A DNA stretch of 64,000 bases, taken from NCBI RefSeq assembly GCF_029193595.2, contig NZ_CP135052.1, forward strand, positions 372,001 to 436,000, written 5' to 3'. The stretch comes from Providencia hangzhouensis. GTDB lineage: Bacteria; Pseudomonadota; Gammaproteobacteria; Enterobacterales; Enterobacteriaceae. Both the position numbers and the translations under genes were made by a program. This document shows positions 1 to 9,347 of the stretch, piece by piece; position 1 is the first letter of the stretch, and each line of letters begins with the position of its first letter. The notes under the pieces were generated by a model. The model searched no databases. It was given only the letters and a program-made list of their open reading frames with translations, and had not been told where the DNA came from.

Positions 1-946
1 GGACATGCCAACTCAGTACTTCTTACCGGGTAAAGCAATTGTTCAGTTAGACGATGGCGTTGCTATTAATGCGGGTGATACTTTAGCGCGTATTCCACAA
101 GAATCTGTGGGTACTAAAGATATCACGGGTGGTCTACCACGCGTAGCTGACTTGTTCGAAGCTCGTCGTCCGAAAGAGCCTGCAATCTTGGCTGAAATCA
201 GCGGTATTATCTCGTTTGGTAAAGAAACCAAAGGGAAACGTCGTCTGGTTATCACACCATTAGATGGTAGCGATCCGTACGAAGAGATGATCCCTAAATG
301 GCGTCAACTCAACGTGTTCGAAGGTGAGATCGTTGAACGCGGTGACGTGGTTTCCGATGGTCCAGAATCTCCACACGATATTCTGCGTCTGCGTGGTGTC
401 CATGCTGTTACGCGTTATATCACTAACGAGGTTCAGGAAGTTTACCGCTTACAAGGCGTTAAGATTAACGATAAACACATTGAAGTTATCGTTCGTCAGA
501 TGCTGCGTAAAGTGACTATCGCGGATGCAGGAAGTTCTGAATTCCTCGAAGGTGAACAAGTCGAGTACTCACGTGTTAAAGTTTCTAACCGTAAACTGGA
601 ACAAGAAGGCAAAATTCCAGCGAATTTTGCTCGTGACCTGTTGGGTATTACTAAGGCATCTCTGGCAACAGAATCCTTTATCTCAGCAGCATCGTTCCAA
701 GAAACGACACGCGTACTGACTGAAGCCGCAGTTGCGGGTAAACGTGACGAATTACGTGGTCTGAAAGAAAACGTAATTGTTGGACGCCTGATCCCAGCAG
801 GTACTGGTTTTGCGTATCACCAAGACCGTATCCGCCGCCGTCATCTGAACGACGTTGTGGATGCACCACAAGTCAGTGCAGACGAAGCAACAGCAAACTT
901 AGCTGAGCTGTTAAATGCAGGTTTTAGCAGTGACAACCAGAACTAA
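1..946 (+). CDS. rpoC: RNA polymerase beta' subunit, C-terminal part (5' truncated by window)
   Basis: This is the last ~314 codons of the largest catalytic subunit of RNA polymerase; the reading frame is open from the first bases and the true start lies upstream of the window. The sequence contains conserved C-terminal blocks: a trigger-loop-proximal [14 protein letters not shown], the SI3/jaw-associated middle part, the [26 protein letters not shown] block, and the final [12 protein letters not shown] segment. These match enterobacterial RpoC almost residue for residue. It is the last gene of the rplKAJL-rpoBC unit and is followed by a strong intrinsic terminator. Nothing is unusual apart from the truncation by the window edge. 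Confidence 0.98.
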   Translation, partial: DMPTQYFLPGKAIVQLDDGVAINAGDTLARIPQESVGTKDITGGLPRVADLFEARRPKEPAILAEISGIISFGKETKGKRRLVITPLDGSDPYEEMIPKWRQLNVFEGEIVERGDVVSDGPESPHDILRLRGVHAVTRYITNEVQEVYRLQGVKINDKHIEVIVRQMLRKVTIADAGSSEFLEGEQVEYSRVKVSNRKLEQEGKIPANFARDLLGITKASLATESFISAASFQETTRVLTEAAVAGKRDELRGLKENVIVGRLIPAGTGFAYHQDRIRRRHLNDVVDAPQVSADEATANLAELLNAGFSSDNQN

Positions 947-974
947 TTTCTGATTTCACTGTAAAACGCCTGAC

Positions 975-1007
975 AAAAGCCAGTGCCGAAAGGTACTGGC
1001 TTTTTTT
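975..1007 (+). terminator. Intrinsic terminator after rpoC
   Basis: A GC-rich hairpin (AAAAGCCAGT, GCCGAAAGGT loop region, ACTGGC) is followed by seven T residues, 28 bases after the rpoC stop. It closes the rpoBC transcription unit and insulates the accessory DNA that follows. Confidence 0.92.
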
Positions 1008-1149
1008 ATGTCTTAGGTTTATCTGAATATGTAACGCGTATTTCTATTTTTAAAATATATCCAGCAGTAAAAAAAATGAATAATAAATTGCTTGGCTAAA
1101 AATAAACGGTAATAAAAATTATTTTTAAATTATTTAATAGGAATATGCG

Positions 1150-2100
1150 ATGGATAAAAAAAAGACAAATGAACAGGTTGATGTGAATCAAGCTAATCTC
1201 TCGGCTTATCATGGAATATTATCAGACTCATTAGGGGCCATAAATACATCTCAGATAGTGACGGGAAATGGGCAAATTGCATTAGATTTAGTTGTTGTTA
1301 TTGATACTAGTGGCTCAATGTCTGATGAGGCAGGGGATTTAAGTAAACAGATTGATGCGACGATTGAGGCGGCATCAGCAAAGTGTCCATCCCACCTTCG
1401 GGCGACATTTTTAGGTATCGAAGGGACTTGGGCAAATACGAAGTTTGATCAATCTGCCAGTGAATATTTAATTAAGATCGGTGCGAACGAAAGGGATCTG
1501 CAAGCAAGATTACCGTTTAAAGAATCCGATGGGCGAGATCATGCTGGAAATAAAGAAGATTTATGTCGTGCGGTTATTGATATTAGTAAACACTTTGATT
1601 GGCGAGATGATGCGCGTAGGGCTATTTTTGTGCTGGGTGATGAAGGGATGGAAGGTGGCGGTGGAATTCTTACTCGTGCTGCGATTGCAAAAAATAATGA
1701 AGCCATATCTGTCGCTCAAGAAAGAGGAATTAAGGTGTATACCTACCAAGGTACACCGGATGATAGCCCAACAAATCTAGATCGTTTTCCGACTCTTGCT
1801 GATAGAGATAACGTGACGAGGGAGTATGAACGACTAGCCAAAGAAACCGACGGACGTGCGTACATTTACACCACAGGGATTGCAAATTTCTCGTTGGTTT
1901 TACAGGAAATATTATGTGATAGCTTAATACCACCAGCCAAACCAGATCGAAGGCTTTCAGAGTGTGATTCTGTCTGTGAAAACTTGCCACTCATTATAAA
2001 TACTGTGAATACATTGTCTGATATTATAAAAAAGACCATAGATTCTTGCTGCCCTGATCCCAAGCATGATGACCACTCAGATTGTCAGTGTAAACATTAG
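1150..2100 (+). CDS. von Willebrand factor type A (VWA) domain protein, cytoplasmic, Cys-rich tail
   Basis: A 316-residue protein with a VWA fold. The MIDAS metal-binding motif is IDTSGSMSD at about residues 51-59 (D52, S54, S56), on the hydrophobic strand LDLVVVIDTSG typical of the family. A later GDEGMEGGGG segment probably lies near the metal site. There is no signal peptide or membrane helix, so a cytoplasmic location is likely. The last ~45 residues are unusual: a helix-like stretch and then a Cys/His-rich end (CCPDPKHDDHSDCQCKH) that could bind a metal. AGGA lies a suitable distance before the ATG. It is a single-gene unit between terminators, with no AAA+ ATPase or phosphatase partner next to it. 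The function is unknown; binding of a protein partner through the MIDAS site is only family inference. Confidence 0.75.
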   Translation: MDKKKTNEQVDVNQANLSAYHGILSDSLGAINTSQIVTGNGQIALDLVVVIDTSGSMSDEAGDLSKQIDATIEAASAKCPSHLRATFLGIEGTWANTKFDQSASEYLIKIGANERDLQARLPFKESDGRDHAGNKEDLCRAVIDISKHFDWRDDARRAIFVLGDEGMEGGGGILTRAAIAKNNEAISVAQERGIKVYTYQGTPDDSPTNLDRFPTLADRDNVTREYERLAKETDGRAYIYTTGIANFSLVLQEILCDSLIPPAKPDRRLSECDSVCENLPLIINTVNTLSDIIKKTIDSCCPDPKHDDHSDCQCKH

Positions 2101-2122
2101 AATTGGTTAGCTAGAAAAAGTA

Positions 2123-2145
2123 AAAGCGGGAATATTTCCCGCTTT
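2123..2145. terminator. Bidirectional terminator between VWA gene and dcuC
   Basis: The hairpin AAAGCGGG-AATATTT-CCCGCTTT lies between two convergent genes. T-rich sequence follows on both strands, better on the minus strand (TTTTAC), so it can stop transcription from both sides. Confidence 0.8.
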
Positions 2146-2171
2146 AATTATGTGAATGGTAAATATAGTAA

Positions 2172-3545
2172 TTAGTAAAAAATACCAATGATCGCACAGT
2201 GAGCCACAAAACCTACCATCAGCGGCACGGCGGTTCGTTTTACCACATCAAATGGCTGCAGTTTTGCACCACTGGATACGGCAATGATTACCCCCGCGAC
2301 TGGGGACATACCTCGGCCCATGTGTGAGGCTTGTTGCATTGGTAAAATCATTGCAATAGGGTTAACGCCCATACTATGTGCAATTTGTGGAATTAACTCA
2401 ACGAACGCGAGGAATGGCGCATTACCTGAACCCATAATAATAGCAGCGGCAAGTGTGACGAGTGCGAACACAATCGCCATGGCAAATGGTGGCAAGCCGA
2501 CGGATTCAGCACCTAAAATCAGTTGGTCAATTGCTCCACTGACTTTAATACCATGAGCGAACACTCCAGCGGCAACCAATAAGCCGACCACATTACTGAA
2601 TGCATGACCCATACCATTTAGAAATGTTTGGAAGCCATTACAAACCGCTTTAAAATTACGTACGCGAAGTGTTTCAATCACCATGCAAATGGCCATCGCA
2701 ATCAGCACGATAGTCACAACATCTAAGTGAATACCGGAAAAGAACAAATTGGACGTTCCTACTGCCATAATAATGGGGAGCATAGGAAGAAGTGCATAAT
2801 ATCCAGGAACTGACTTAGTAATTTCTTCTTTTTCATGTGACTGAACGGCTTTACCAATTTCAGGTACGAAACCTTGTTTTCGGTCACAGTGACGTTGCCA
2901 GAAAATATGGGTAATACCGACGACCAATACAGTGGCTAATGCCGCTGGCCCTTGATAGTAAAGCACATACTCAACGACAGACATATCGACCGCTTTCGCA
3001 CCACGAATGGCATCAATCGCGGTTGGTGTGTAAGCCACCCCAAGAGAAGTTGCGATAACCCCAGCCGCAGAAGCAGGTGATAATCCCAAACCAATCATAA
3101 TTGGGAACATGGTTCCCATTAATAATACGGCTAAGCCTGTTGCTGATGGGATAGCTAACTGCAAGATACTCGCCAGCAAGAAAGAGAAAAATAGCAGTAC
3201 ATAAGGGGAACGCATATTTTTCAGTGGCTTAGTTGCAACACGTACTACCGCTTCATTGGCACCGATATGGTCCATATAGTGCGCAAAGCCCATCAATGCC
3301 ATGATCATTAAACCGAGATCCGCTGCGCGGCTACTGAATAAATCTCGCATGACTTCAAATGGGTCGAGCCAAGTGATACCAGTGGTGGCGACATTTTTAG
3401 GGAGGATTGGACCCCAGCCAAGGGCTAGGGTGAATATCATCAATACTAAGCCAGCGATTAATAGTACTGGCTCAGCTTTGTACCCCTTTAAAATAAATCG
3501 CGCAACCAAAACAACGATAATCAGAACCGTTAGAATTGGGATCAT
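2172..3545 (-). CDS. dcuC: Anaerobic C4-dicarboxylate transporter, DcuC family
   Basis: A 457-residue, highly hydrophobic inner-membrane protein with about 12 predicted transmembrane segments, close to the length of E. coli DcuC (461). Recognisable DcuC stretches include the N-terminal GWGPILPKN, SATGLAVLLMGTMFPIMIGLGLSPASAAGVIATSLG and the glycine-rich MGSGNAPFLAFVELIPQIA. DcuC proteins carry fumarate and succinate across the membrane during anaerobic growth, mainly succinate efflux. The start codon overlaps the stop of pepT by four bases (ATGA), so the two are translationally coupled and co-transcribed. The exact substrate is inferred from the family. A paralogous YfcC-type role is less likely, given the match in the central region. 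Confidence 0.85.
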   Translation of the reverse strand: MIPILTVLIIVVLVARFILKGYKAEPVLLIAGLVLMIFTLALGWGPILPKNVATTGITWLDPFEVMRDLFSSRAADLGLMIMALMGFAHYMDHIGANEAVVRVATKPLKNMRSPYVLLFFSFLLASILQLAIPSATGLAVLLMGTMFPIMIGLGLSPASAAGVIATSLGVAYTPTAIDAIRGAKAVDMSVVEYVLYYQGPAALATVLVVGITHIFWQRHCDRKQGFVPEIGKAVQSHEKEEITKSVPGYYALLPMLPIIMAVGTSNLFFSGIHLDVVTIVLIAMAICMVIETLRVRNFKAVCNGFQTFLNGMGHAFSNVVGLLVAAGVFAHGIKVSGAIDQLILGAESVGLPPFAMAIVFALVTLAAAIIMGSGNAPFLAFVELIPQIAHSMGVNPIAMILPMQQASHMGRGMSPVAGVIIAVSSGAKLQPFDVVKRTAVPLMVGFVAHCAIIGIFY

Positions 3546-4795
3546 GCTTTAGCTCCTGGTTTGAAGCGTTCTGCGGTGATTTGTACCACTTGTTTTAATA
3601 CATCGCTGGCGGCATGTAGGGATTTAACGGGTAAATATTCATAGATTGAATGGAAGTTATGTGCGCCTGTGAAGATATTAGGGCAAGGCAATCCATTTTG
3701 CGATAATGCAGCTCCATCATAACCCCCACGCATAGGAATGACTTTTGGTGTGATACCACAAGCTTGGTAGGCATCAACGGCAATATCAATAGGGTAACGG
3801 TTATCACCTTGTAGGCTATTGTAAACGTTAGAGTAGCGGTCTGATAGCTTACAAACAACACTTTCGCTTCCCCAAAGGCTTTCGCAGCTCTCTGCTAATT
3901 GTTTTAAGAAAGCCATACGTTTGCGATAGCCGTCTTCGGTAAAATCACGCACATCCATTTTTAAAACAGTACGGGCGCTGTTACCTGACATTTGTTTCAC
4001 CCAATAATAGCCTTCGCGTCCATCGGTATACTCAGGAGCTTCACCACCCGGTAACATGGCAATAAATTTTTGTGCCATTAATAATGAGTTAACCAGTTTG
4101 CCTTTTGCGGACATTGGATGAGCCGATTTACCCGTAAAGATGATTTCGGCATCACCTGCGTTCCAGTTTTCATACACCAGTTCACCGATACCGCAGCAGT
4201 CCAAGGTATAGGCAAAATCAGCACCAAACTCTTTAACATCAAAGACTTTTGCGCCACGGAGGCCTTGCTCTTCATCTGGAACGAAACCAATTTTAATGGT
4301 GCCGTGCTTAATTTCTGGATTTTGCTTAAAGTATTGCAGCATATCCATGATAGAGGCAATTGCCGCTTTATCGTCAGCACCTAATAGGCTAGTTCCATCA
4401 GTGACAATTATGTCATCACCAATGTAATTCACTAATTCAGGGAACTCACTCTTACGTAGATAAATATTAAGCTCTTTATTCATGCATAAATCTTCACCGG
4501 TGTATGGCAAAATTTGTGCTTTAGTATCATTGGTTTGTTCTGCGCTAGTGTCTAAATGGCCGAAGAAAGCGACGGTTGGGACATCATAATCAAGATTGGA
4601 AGGCAAAGTTGCGGTGACAATAGCTGTGTCACGCAGCTTAATATCTTCAACGCCCAGAGCTTCTAATTCTTGGACCAGCTGTTTCGCAAGGACGCGTTGT
4701 CCTTCTGAGGAAGGCATAATTCCTGCCGCACCCTTTTCCCTATCAGTGGTGGTGTTAATTTTGGTATAAGAAATAAACCGCTCAACAATATTCAT
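3542..4795 (-). CDS. pepT: Peptidase T (tripeptide aminopeptidase)
   Basis: A 417-residue cytoplasmic zinc peptidase of the M20 family, slightly longer than E. coli PepT (408). Visible motifs are the metal-binding FFGHLDTSAEQ near residue 80, DGTSLLGADDKAAIA (second metal ligand), the catalytic PDEEQGLRGAKVFD and the late metal ligand region GAHNFHSIYEY. PepT removes the N-terminal residue of tripeptides and is induced in anaerobiosis in related enterics, which fits its pairing with dcuC. The start is the ATG preceded by an AAAAGAAT stretch, and no better start lies upstream. Its promoter must lie in the long AT-rich region on its 5' side. All key residues seem present. Confidence 0.95.
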   Translation of the reverse strand: MNIVERFISYTKINTTTDREKGAAGIMPSSEGQRVLAKQLVQELEALGVEDIKLRDTAIVTATLPSNLDYDVPTVAFFGHLDTSAEQTNDTKAQILPYTGEDLCMNKELNIYLRKSEFPELVNYIGDDIIVTDGTSLLGADDKAAIASIMDMLQYFKQNPEIKHGTIKIGFVPDEEQGLRGAKVFDVKEFGADFAYTLDCCGIGELVYENWNAGDAEIIFTGKSAHPMSAKGKLVNSLLMAQKFIAMLPGGEAPEYTDGREGYYWVKQMSGNSARTVLKMDVRDFTEDGYRKRMAFLKQLAESCESLWGSESVVCKLSDRYSNVYNSLQGDNRYPIDIAVDAYQACGITPKVIPMRGGYDGAALSQNGLPCPNIFTGAHNFHSIYEYLPVKSLHAASDVLKQVVQITAERFKPGAKA

Positions 4796-5685
4796 TCTTT
4801 TTATTCCCCAGCATCTTATAGAATGCGTTTTACATTAGTTATATCTGTGGCTGTAATTTCATTTCACAGTATTATTCTTGTATCACAATTAAAGATATTC
4901 TGAATATCAGACCTGTTGAATTTTTCTAAGAAATGCTAGTGAGAATATAAAATTGATAATTAATAGTGGCATTATTCGAATAATGAATTAAAATGGGCGA
5001 CTTTACTCCTGCCTTATTTTTCGTCTTAAATAATATTGTTAAATTATTGATATTAAATCGTAAGAATATTCTTTCGTAATGTGTTTTTTATTTAACACCT
5101 TATTTTAAACTTATCCTATCTTAAATTTAATTAATATATATTGCTGTTAGATGTTCAAAAGATAATTTTTCCTAGAAATAAAAATTTTTAATTAGCAAAA
5201 TTAATAGAAAATTAGATGGAATGAATGCTTAAAATCATATTTTGATATTTTATTTCTTTGCCTTTCATTTAGATAATTGAATCAATTTTATACTGACTGT
5301 TTTTTGCAGGATGGTGATAAAAATTTTCTTTTGTCTTGTTTCGTATTACCTCTACTTTTTTGCATTGAAAGCAAATGAAGATTTACTGGCAGGTATTTCT
5401 TCGTCATTTGATATGTAATTTTCAAGCAAAATTTTACTTCTGTGCTCAGCATCTCTGAATTATTTATTTTTATTAAAAATCAGCATGTTAATTTTGATTG
5501 TCATAAGTTTGCATCATATCTTTATTGTGGGGAAATTGACTTATTTTCTACGAATTGATTACTTTTTGTGATCTCCACTTGAATTTTGATATTTTCGATC
5601 ACTTACTTTTTGATATTATGCAAAAGTATAAATAATATGTATTAATCAAAAACGAAAGAAAACGTAAACAAAAGAGGATGAAGCA
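4796..5685. other. Long AT-rich divergent intergenic region (pepT / Tat sulfatase)
   Basis: About 890 bases with no convincing gene. It is extremely AT-rich with many A and T runs, and carries the promoters of pepT (leftward) and the Tat-sulfatase gene (rightward). A possible AgaR-type operator sits at its right end (see 5647-5673). A 35-codon ORF at 5311-5418 encodes a hydrophobic peptide but has a poorly placed ribosome site and is not called. Confidence 0.6.
5647..5673 (-). promoter_or_regulatory. Putative AgaR operator before the Tat-sulfatase gene
   Basis: On the minus strand this reads CTTTCGTTT-like sequence. It shares the 12-mer AAACGAAAGAAA (plus strand) with the reverse complement of the kbaY upstream region at 23219-23231. 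It resembles the pyrimidine-rich AgaR recognition pattern known in E. coli (TTTCRTTTTY-like). It lies immediately before the ribosome site, where a bound repressor would block transcription. This is inference; no promoter mapping is possible here. Confidence 0.4.
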
Positions 5686-7245
5686 ATGACTGTTTCGCGC
5701 AGAACCTTTATAAAAGGATTAGCAGCCAGCGGTGCAGCAATGTCGGTTTCTAGTCCCATTTTAGCCAATGATGGAAAACCTTCAAATATTAAGCCTTACC
5801 GACCCGATAACGCCCCTAACTTATTGATAGTATTCCCTGATGAGATGCGTGCCCATGCATTACAATTTATGGGAGAAGACCCGTCAATTACCCCTAATTT
5901 AAATAAGTTTGCCAAACAAGCGAAAGTCATGACGCAGATGGCATCCAATTACCCATTATGTTCCCCATTCCGTGGCATGTTTATGACTGGGCAATATCCT
6001 GTTCGTAACGGTATTACAGGCAACGCACATGATTATGGTGGAAAGGTAGGGATTGATTTATCACCTTATGCCAATTGTTGGTCTGATGTTTTGAAATCAT
6101 TGGATTACAGCACGGGATATATTGGTAAATGGCATTTAGATGCGCCATATGCACCTTTTATTGAAAGCTATAATAACCCAATGGAAGGTCGTTATTGGAA
6201 TGAATGGGCTGCTCCAAACCGCCGCCATGGCTTTGATTTTTGGTACTCCTACGGCACATATGATCTGCATATGAAACCGATGTATTGGGCCAATAATACA
6301 CCACGGGAAAAACCGATTTATGTAGACCAATGGGGACCAGAGCACGAAGCGGATATAGCCATAAAATTCTTACAAAATAAAAATGGGCAGTACCGTGATA
6401 ATACCAAGCCATTTGCGCTGGTTGTTTCTATGAACCCTCCGCATTCACCGTATGACCAAGTTCCACAAAAGTATCTCGATGCCTATAAAGGAAAAACCTC
6501 GCAAGAGTTAAATACTCGGCCAAATGTTAAATGGGATGTGGAATACCAAGAAGGCTATGGACCTCAATATTTCAAAGAATATCTGGCGATGGTAAACGGC
6601 GTTGATGAACAATTTGGTCGCATCGTTGATGAGCTTGAAAAACAAGGGCTTGCGGATAATACATTGGTTGTTTTCTTCTCTGATCATGGTAGTTGTCTTG
6701 GCGCAAATGGCCAGCCGACAAAAAATAACCCTTATGATGAGTCGATGCGTGTTCCGATGATGTTTCGGTTACCGGGTAAAATTCAACCAGGGCAAGATGA
6801 TGCATTAATGTCAGCGCCGGATATCTACCCAACGATTCTAGGTTTATTGGGGTTAGAGCAATGGATCCCTGGCTCAGTTGAAGGAAGTAATTTAGCTGAA
6901 CGTGTAGTCACTGGTGAGGGGGAAGTCGCTAACTCTCAACTTTATTTATTTATTCCGTATGGTGAACCTTCGTTTGGTAAACGTGGCGTGAGAACGAAAA
7001 CACATACATTGGTTATTGACCGTCAGGATGGGCAACCACTGAAATATACGCTTTATGATAATGTGAATGATCCTTATCAAATGAAAAATGTGGCAGATGA
7101 GAACAAACCCATTATTGATAAATTAATTAAAGAAGAGCTTATACCGTGGTTAGAAAAAACCGGTGATTCTTGGAGACCAACAGAGTTTATTACAGCAACA
7201 ACAAATAAATTAAATAAAAAAGTTTCAGCTTGTGAAGTTAAATAA
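5686..7245 (+). CDS. Tat-exported Cys-type sulfatase
   Basis: A 519-residue S1-family sulfatase. The N-terminus has a twin-arginine signal (SRRTFIKG, residues 4-11) followed by a small hydrophobic stretch ending near PILAND, so the folded enzyme should go to the periplasm by the Tat route. The sulfatase signature is CSPFR at 92-96; C92 must be converted to formylglycine. Other family motifs are the N-terminal metal site PDEMR (51-55), GKWHLD and FFSDHG. The Cys form can be matured by the anaerobic sulfatase-maturating enzyme at 18760-19995. GAGG lies eight bases before the ATG. With a KdgM porin downstream and the amino-sugar operon beyond, a role in removing sulfate from glycosaminoglycan oligosaccharides is likely; the position specificity (2-, 4- or 6-O) cannot be read from the sequence. 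Confidence 0.88.
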   Translation: MTVSRRTFIKGLAASGAAMSVSSPILANDGKPSNIKPYRPDNAPNLLIVFPDEMRAHALQFMGEDPSITPNLNKFAKQAKVMTQMASNYPLCSPFRGMFMTGQYPVRNGITGNAHDYGGKVGIDLSPYANCWSDVLKSLDYSTGYIGKWHLDAPYAPFIESYNNPMEGRYWNEWAAPNRRHGFDFWYSYGTYDLHMKPMYWANNTPREKPIYVDQWGPEHEADIAIKFLQNKNGQYRDNTKPFALVVSMNPPHSPYDQVPQKYLDAYKGKTSQELNTRPNVKWDVEYQEGYGPQYFKEYLAMVNGVDEQFGRIVDELEKQGLADNTLVVFFSDHGSCLGANGQPTKNNPYDESMRVPMMFRLPGKIQPGQDDALMSAPDIYPTILGLLGLEQWIPGSVEGSNLAERVVTGEGEVANSQLYLFIPYGEPSFGKRGVRTKTHTLVIDRQDGQPLKYTLYDNVNDPYQMKNVADENKPIIDKLIKEELIPWLEKTGDSWRPTEFITATTNKLNKKVSACEVK

Positions 7246-7255
7246 ATCATTTTTT

Positions 7256-7277
7256 GCCACCTAATAAACTAGGTGGC
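7256..7277 (+). terminator. Hairpin after the Tat-sulfatase gene
   Basis: A perfect stem GCCACCTA / TAGGTGGC with a six-base loop follows the stop by about ten bases. The T-run is weak (ATTAATT), so it may act as a partial terminator, leaving the downstream porin gene partly co-transcribed. Confidence 0.55.
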
Positions 7278-7368
7278 ATTAATTAAAAAAATGAAAATAT
7301 TATTCTCTAATAAAACAGGGAATCACTATCCTCGTGCTTAAATAGTACACAGCTTTGGAATAAAGATA

Positions 7369-8088
7369 ATGAAAAAATTAATTATTGCTAGTGCAGTATT
7401 ATTTTCAATTTCATCACAATATGCTCTCGCAAATAACTATAAAACAACAATTGAATATCGTCATCAATATTTAGACGCATCAGGGAAAAGCGGAGATAGA
7501 ATTAAAGCTTTTTTGGATACAGGGAAAAATATTGGATTTGAGTTAGATGCACGCTATGGAAATAAAGATGGTGCTTATGACGCAATGAAAATTGATGGTT
7601 CGGAATTTTCAGCTTTTTATTATACAAAATTGAATCCAAATTTAGTGGGGCTTGTCGGTGCTTCTCTTGATTTCGATAAATTAGGTTTAGTTTATGTTCC
7701 TTATGTCCGTTTAAATTATACATTCGATAATGGTATTCGTTTACAAGGCCGTTATAAATGGAAAGTGTGGGATTATGGTCAAGTAGGAGAGAATGGCAGT
7801 AATTATCACTCTAAAATCCAAGAGTTTGATAGCTGGATAGGTTACAAATGGGGTAACTTAGATTTACAGTATCAATTGGATTTAATGTGGGAAATGGCTG
7901 ACAATGCTCAACCTCTTTATAATGATAAGAAATTCGATTATCAACACAACGTTCGCCTTCGTTATGATATTAAAGCAGATGATGGTGCGTTATGGCGCCC
8001 ATTTGTTGAAGTGGGCAATGTGAAAGAAAATAGGTTTTCAAGTGACCGTCAAACACGATTCCGTGTGGGTATTCAATATACTTGGTAA
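7369..8088 (+). CDS. KdgM-family oligosaccharide-specific outer-membrane porin
   Basis: A 239-residue protein with a clear Sec signal peptide (KKLIIASAVLFSISS, cleavage near YALA-NN). The mature part is made of alternating amphipathic strands with many aromatic girdle residues and ends in the outer-membrane signature ...FRVGIQYTW with a C-terminal aromatic residue. This fits the small 12-stranded KdgM/NanC porins, which admit acidic oligosaccharides such as oligogalacturonate or sialic acid. Numerous Arg and Lys residues agree with an anionic substrate. It follows the Tat sulfatase by 123 bases and lies next to the uronate operon, so uptake of unsaturated, possibly sulfated, disaccharides is the best guess. 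GGAATAAAG precedes the ATG. Confidence 0.85.
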   Translation: MKKLIIASAVLFSISSQYALANNYKTTIEYRHQYLDASGKSGDRIKAFLDTGKNIGFELDARYGNKDGAYDAMKIDGSEFSAFYYTKLNPNLVGLVGASLDFDKLGLVYVPYVRLNYTFDNGIRLQGRYKWKVWDYGQVGENGSNYHSKIQEFDSWIGYKWGNLDLQYQLDLMWEMADNAQPLYNDKKFDYQHNVRLRYDIKADDGALWRPFVEVGNVKENRFSSDRQTRFRVGIQYTW

Positions 8089-8115
8089 TATCATTTTCAT
8101 ATAAATATATATTTG

Positions 8116-8139
8116 CCCACGAGTGATCGTGGGTTTTTT
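8116..8139 (+). terminator. Intrinsic terminator after the porin gene
   Basis: Stem CCCACGA / TCGTGGG with a four-base loop and six T residues, 28 bases after the porin stop. It separates the porin from the convergent uronyl hydrolase gene. Confidence 0.9.
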
Positions 8140-8262
8140 ATTGCCGGTTTGCAAAGAAGAGAAAAGAATAAATACTGAAAAACAAGAAAAATGGCCAATA
8201 AATTGGCCAAAAGAAAGTAATGAAATGACAACTTGAGCAATGGTAAATCGGGTTGTAATGAA

Positions 8263-9330
8263 TCAAATTTTGAGTTTAATAACTTCACTTGCTGCTAATA
8301 AATAGGCTCCAGCTCCATAATCCATATTATGGTCATATTTGACATCTCGTGGGTTGAACGCCGGAAGCTGTACCCAACCTAGCATTCCATTGGGGTGAAT
8401 ACAGTTTTGTAGTGCACACCATGATTTTTCGAGCAGAGGCAGGTAGCGTGCTTCTTCCAGTAAACCTTGGTTTAAGCCCCACGCTAATCCATAGCAAAAT
8501 AATGCAGTGGCACTACTTTCAGGGGCAGGGAAGCTTTGGGGATCAAGTAAACTAGTGCGCCAGAAACCATCTTCTTGTTGGTATTGAATGACAGTTTCCA
8601 TTAGGTCGGTAAATAAATTTACATATTGCTGGCGGGCAGGAAACTCTTTAGGTAACGATTGTAAAATACGTGGGATAGATGCAATGACCCAACCAATACC
8701 TCGGCTCCAAAATACTTTTTCACCATTTTTTTCACGTAATTCACCACCCTTGCCATCAGGAATGTAGCGATAATCGCGATAAATTAAGCCAGTTTCAGGA
8801 TCACGCAAATGTTCTATCGCATCCCAATAAGCGGTATGCATGTAGTCTAAGTAGCGATTGTCATTTGTTTTAGCTGATAACGCGGCAAAAGCAGGGGGAG
8901 CCATGAAGAGTGCATCACACCACCACCAGTCTTCTCGACCTGGTTTTGGCTCTGCTAACATAAGGTTGAATGCATTAATAGTGGGTTCAAGGATTTCTGG
9001 ATGATCAAATTGCGAACTTACAGCTAAATAGGCTTGAGTACAGACATGGTCATCGGCAAAACGCGGGTTAGGTCCTGTACGAAATCCAGTATGTAATGTG
9101 TAATCCAATACACCAGCGAGATATTCGTTATCCTGTGTTGCTTGCCATGCAGCAGCAACACAAGACCACAGAACACCACGTTCCCAGTCCGTATCTTTAA
9201 TAAAACGGGTTTTGCCACTACGACGAAGTACACTGCGTACTTGGTTTTTTGATTGATAACGGTAAACCCGTTTCATATCATCTAAAACCGTATTACGTTG
9301 TAATAGTTTTGGTAATGATGATTGTTCCAT
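8263..9330 (-). CDS. Unsaturated uronyl hydrolase, glycoside hydrolase family 88/105
   Basis: A 355-residue protein with an (alpha/alpha)6-barrel pattern and no signal peptide, so it should be cytoplasmic. Two family aspartates are visible: FADDHVCTQAY (D93/D94) and WWWCDALFMAPP (D139). The WCDALFMAPP block is a hallmark of GH105/GH88 enzymes, which hydrate the 4,5-double bond of a terminal unsaturated uronic acid and release it from the next sugar. It is the last gene of the minus-strand operon, 17 bases after kduD, whose product acts on the released uronate; GGAG precedes the ATG. With a galactosamine pathway in the same operon, the natural substrate is probably an unsaturated chondroitin-type disaccharide rather than rhamnogalacturonan, but this is inferred from context. 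Confidence 0.88.
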   Translation of the reverse strand: MEQSSLPKLLQRNTVLDDMKRVYRYQSKNQVRSVLRRSGKTRFIKDTDWERGVLWSCVAAAWQATQDNEYLAGVLDYTLHTGFRTGPNPRFADDHVCTQAYLAVSSQFDHPEILEPTINAFNLMLAEPKPGREDWWWCDALFMAPPAFAALSAKTNDNRYLDYMHTAYWDAIEHLRDPETGLIYRDYRYIPDGKGGELREKNGEKVFWSRGIGWVIASIPRILQSLPKEFPARQQYVNLFTDLMETVIQYQQEDGFWRTSLLDPQSFPAPESSATALFCYGLAWGLNQGLLEEARYLPLLEKSWCALQNCIHPNGMLGWVQLPAFNPRDVKYDHNMDYGAGAYLLAASEVIKLKI

Positions 9331-9347
9331 TATTTTCTCCAGATGGG

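Noticed and set aside
4953..4967. TTGATAATTAATAG as an FNR box for pepT
   Set aside because: Only one half-site matches the TTGAT-N4-ATCAA pattern, so it was not called.
5311..5418. A 35-codon ORF with a hydrophobic N-terminus (MVIKIFFCLVSYYLYFF) in the pepT-sulfatase gap
   Set aside because: The GCAGG upstream directly touches the ATG, base composition is like the surrounding non-coding DNA, and nothing shows it is translated.
8263..9330. The GH88/105 gene as a pectin (rhamnogalacturonan) gene with the KdgM porin
   Set aside because: Not excluded by sequence, but no pectate lyase, rhamnose or KDG genes are nearby, while galactosamine and sulfatase genes are, so the GAG reading was preferred.
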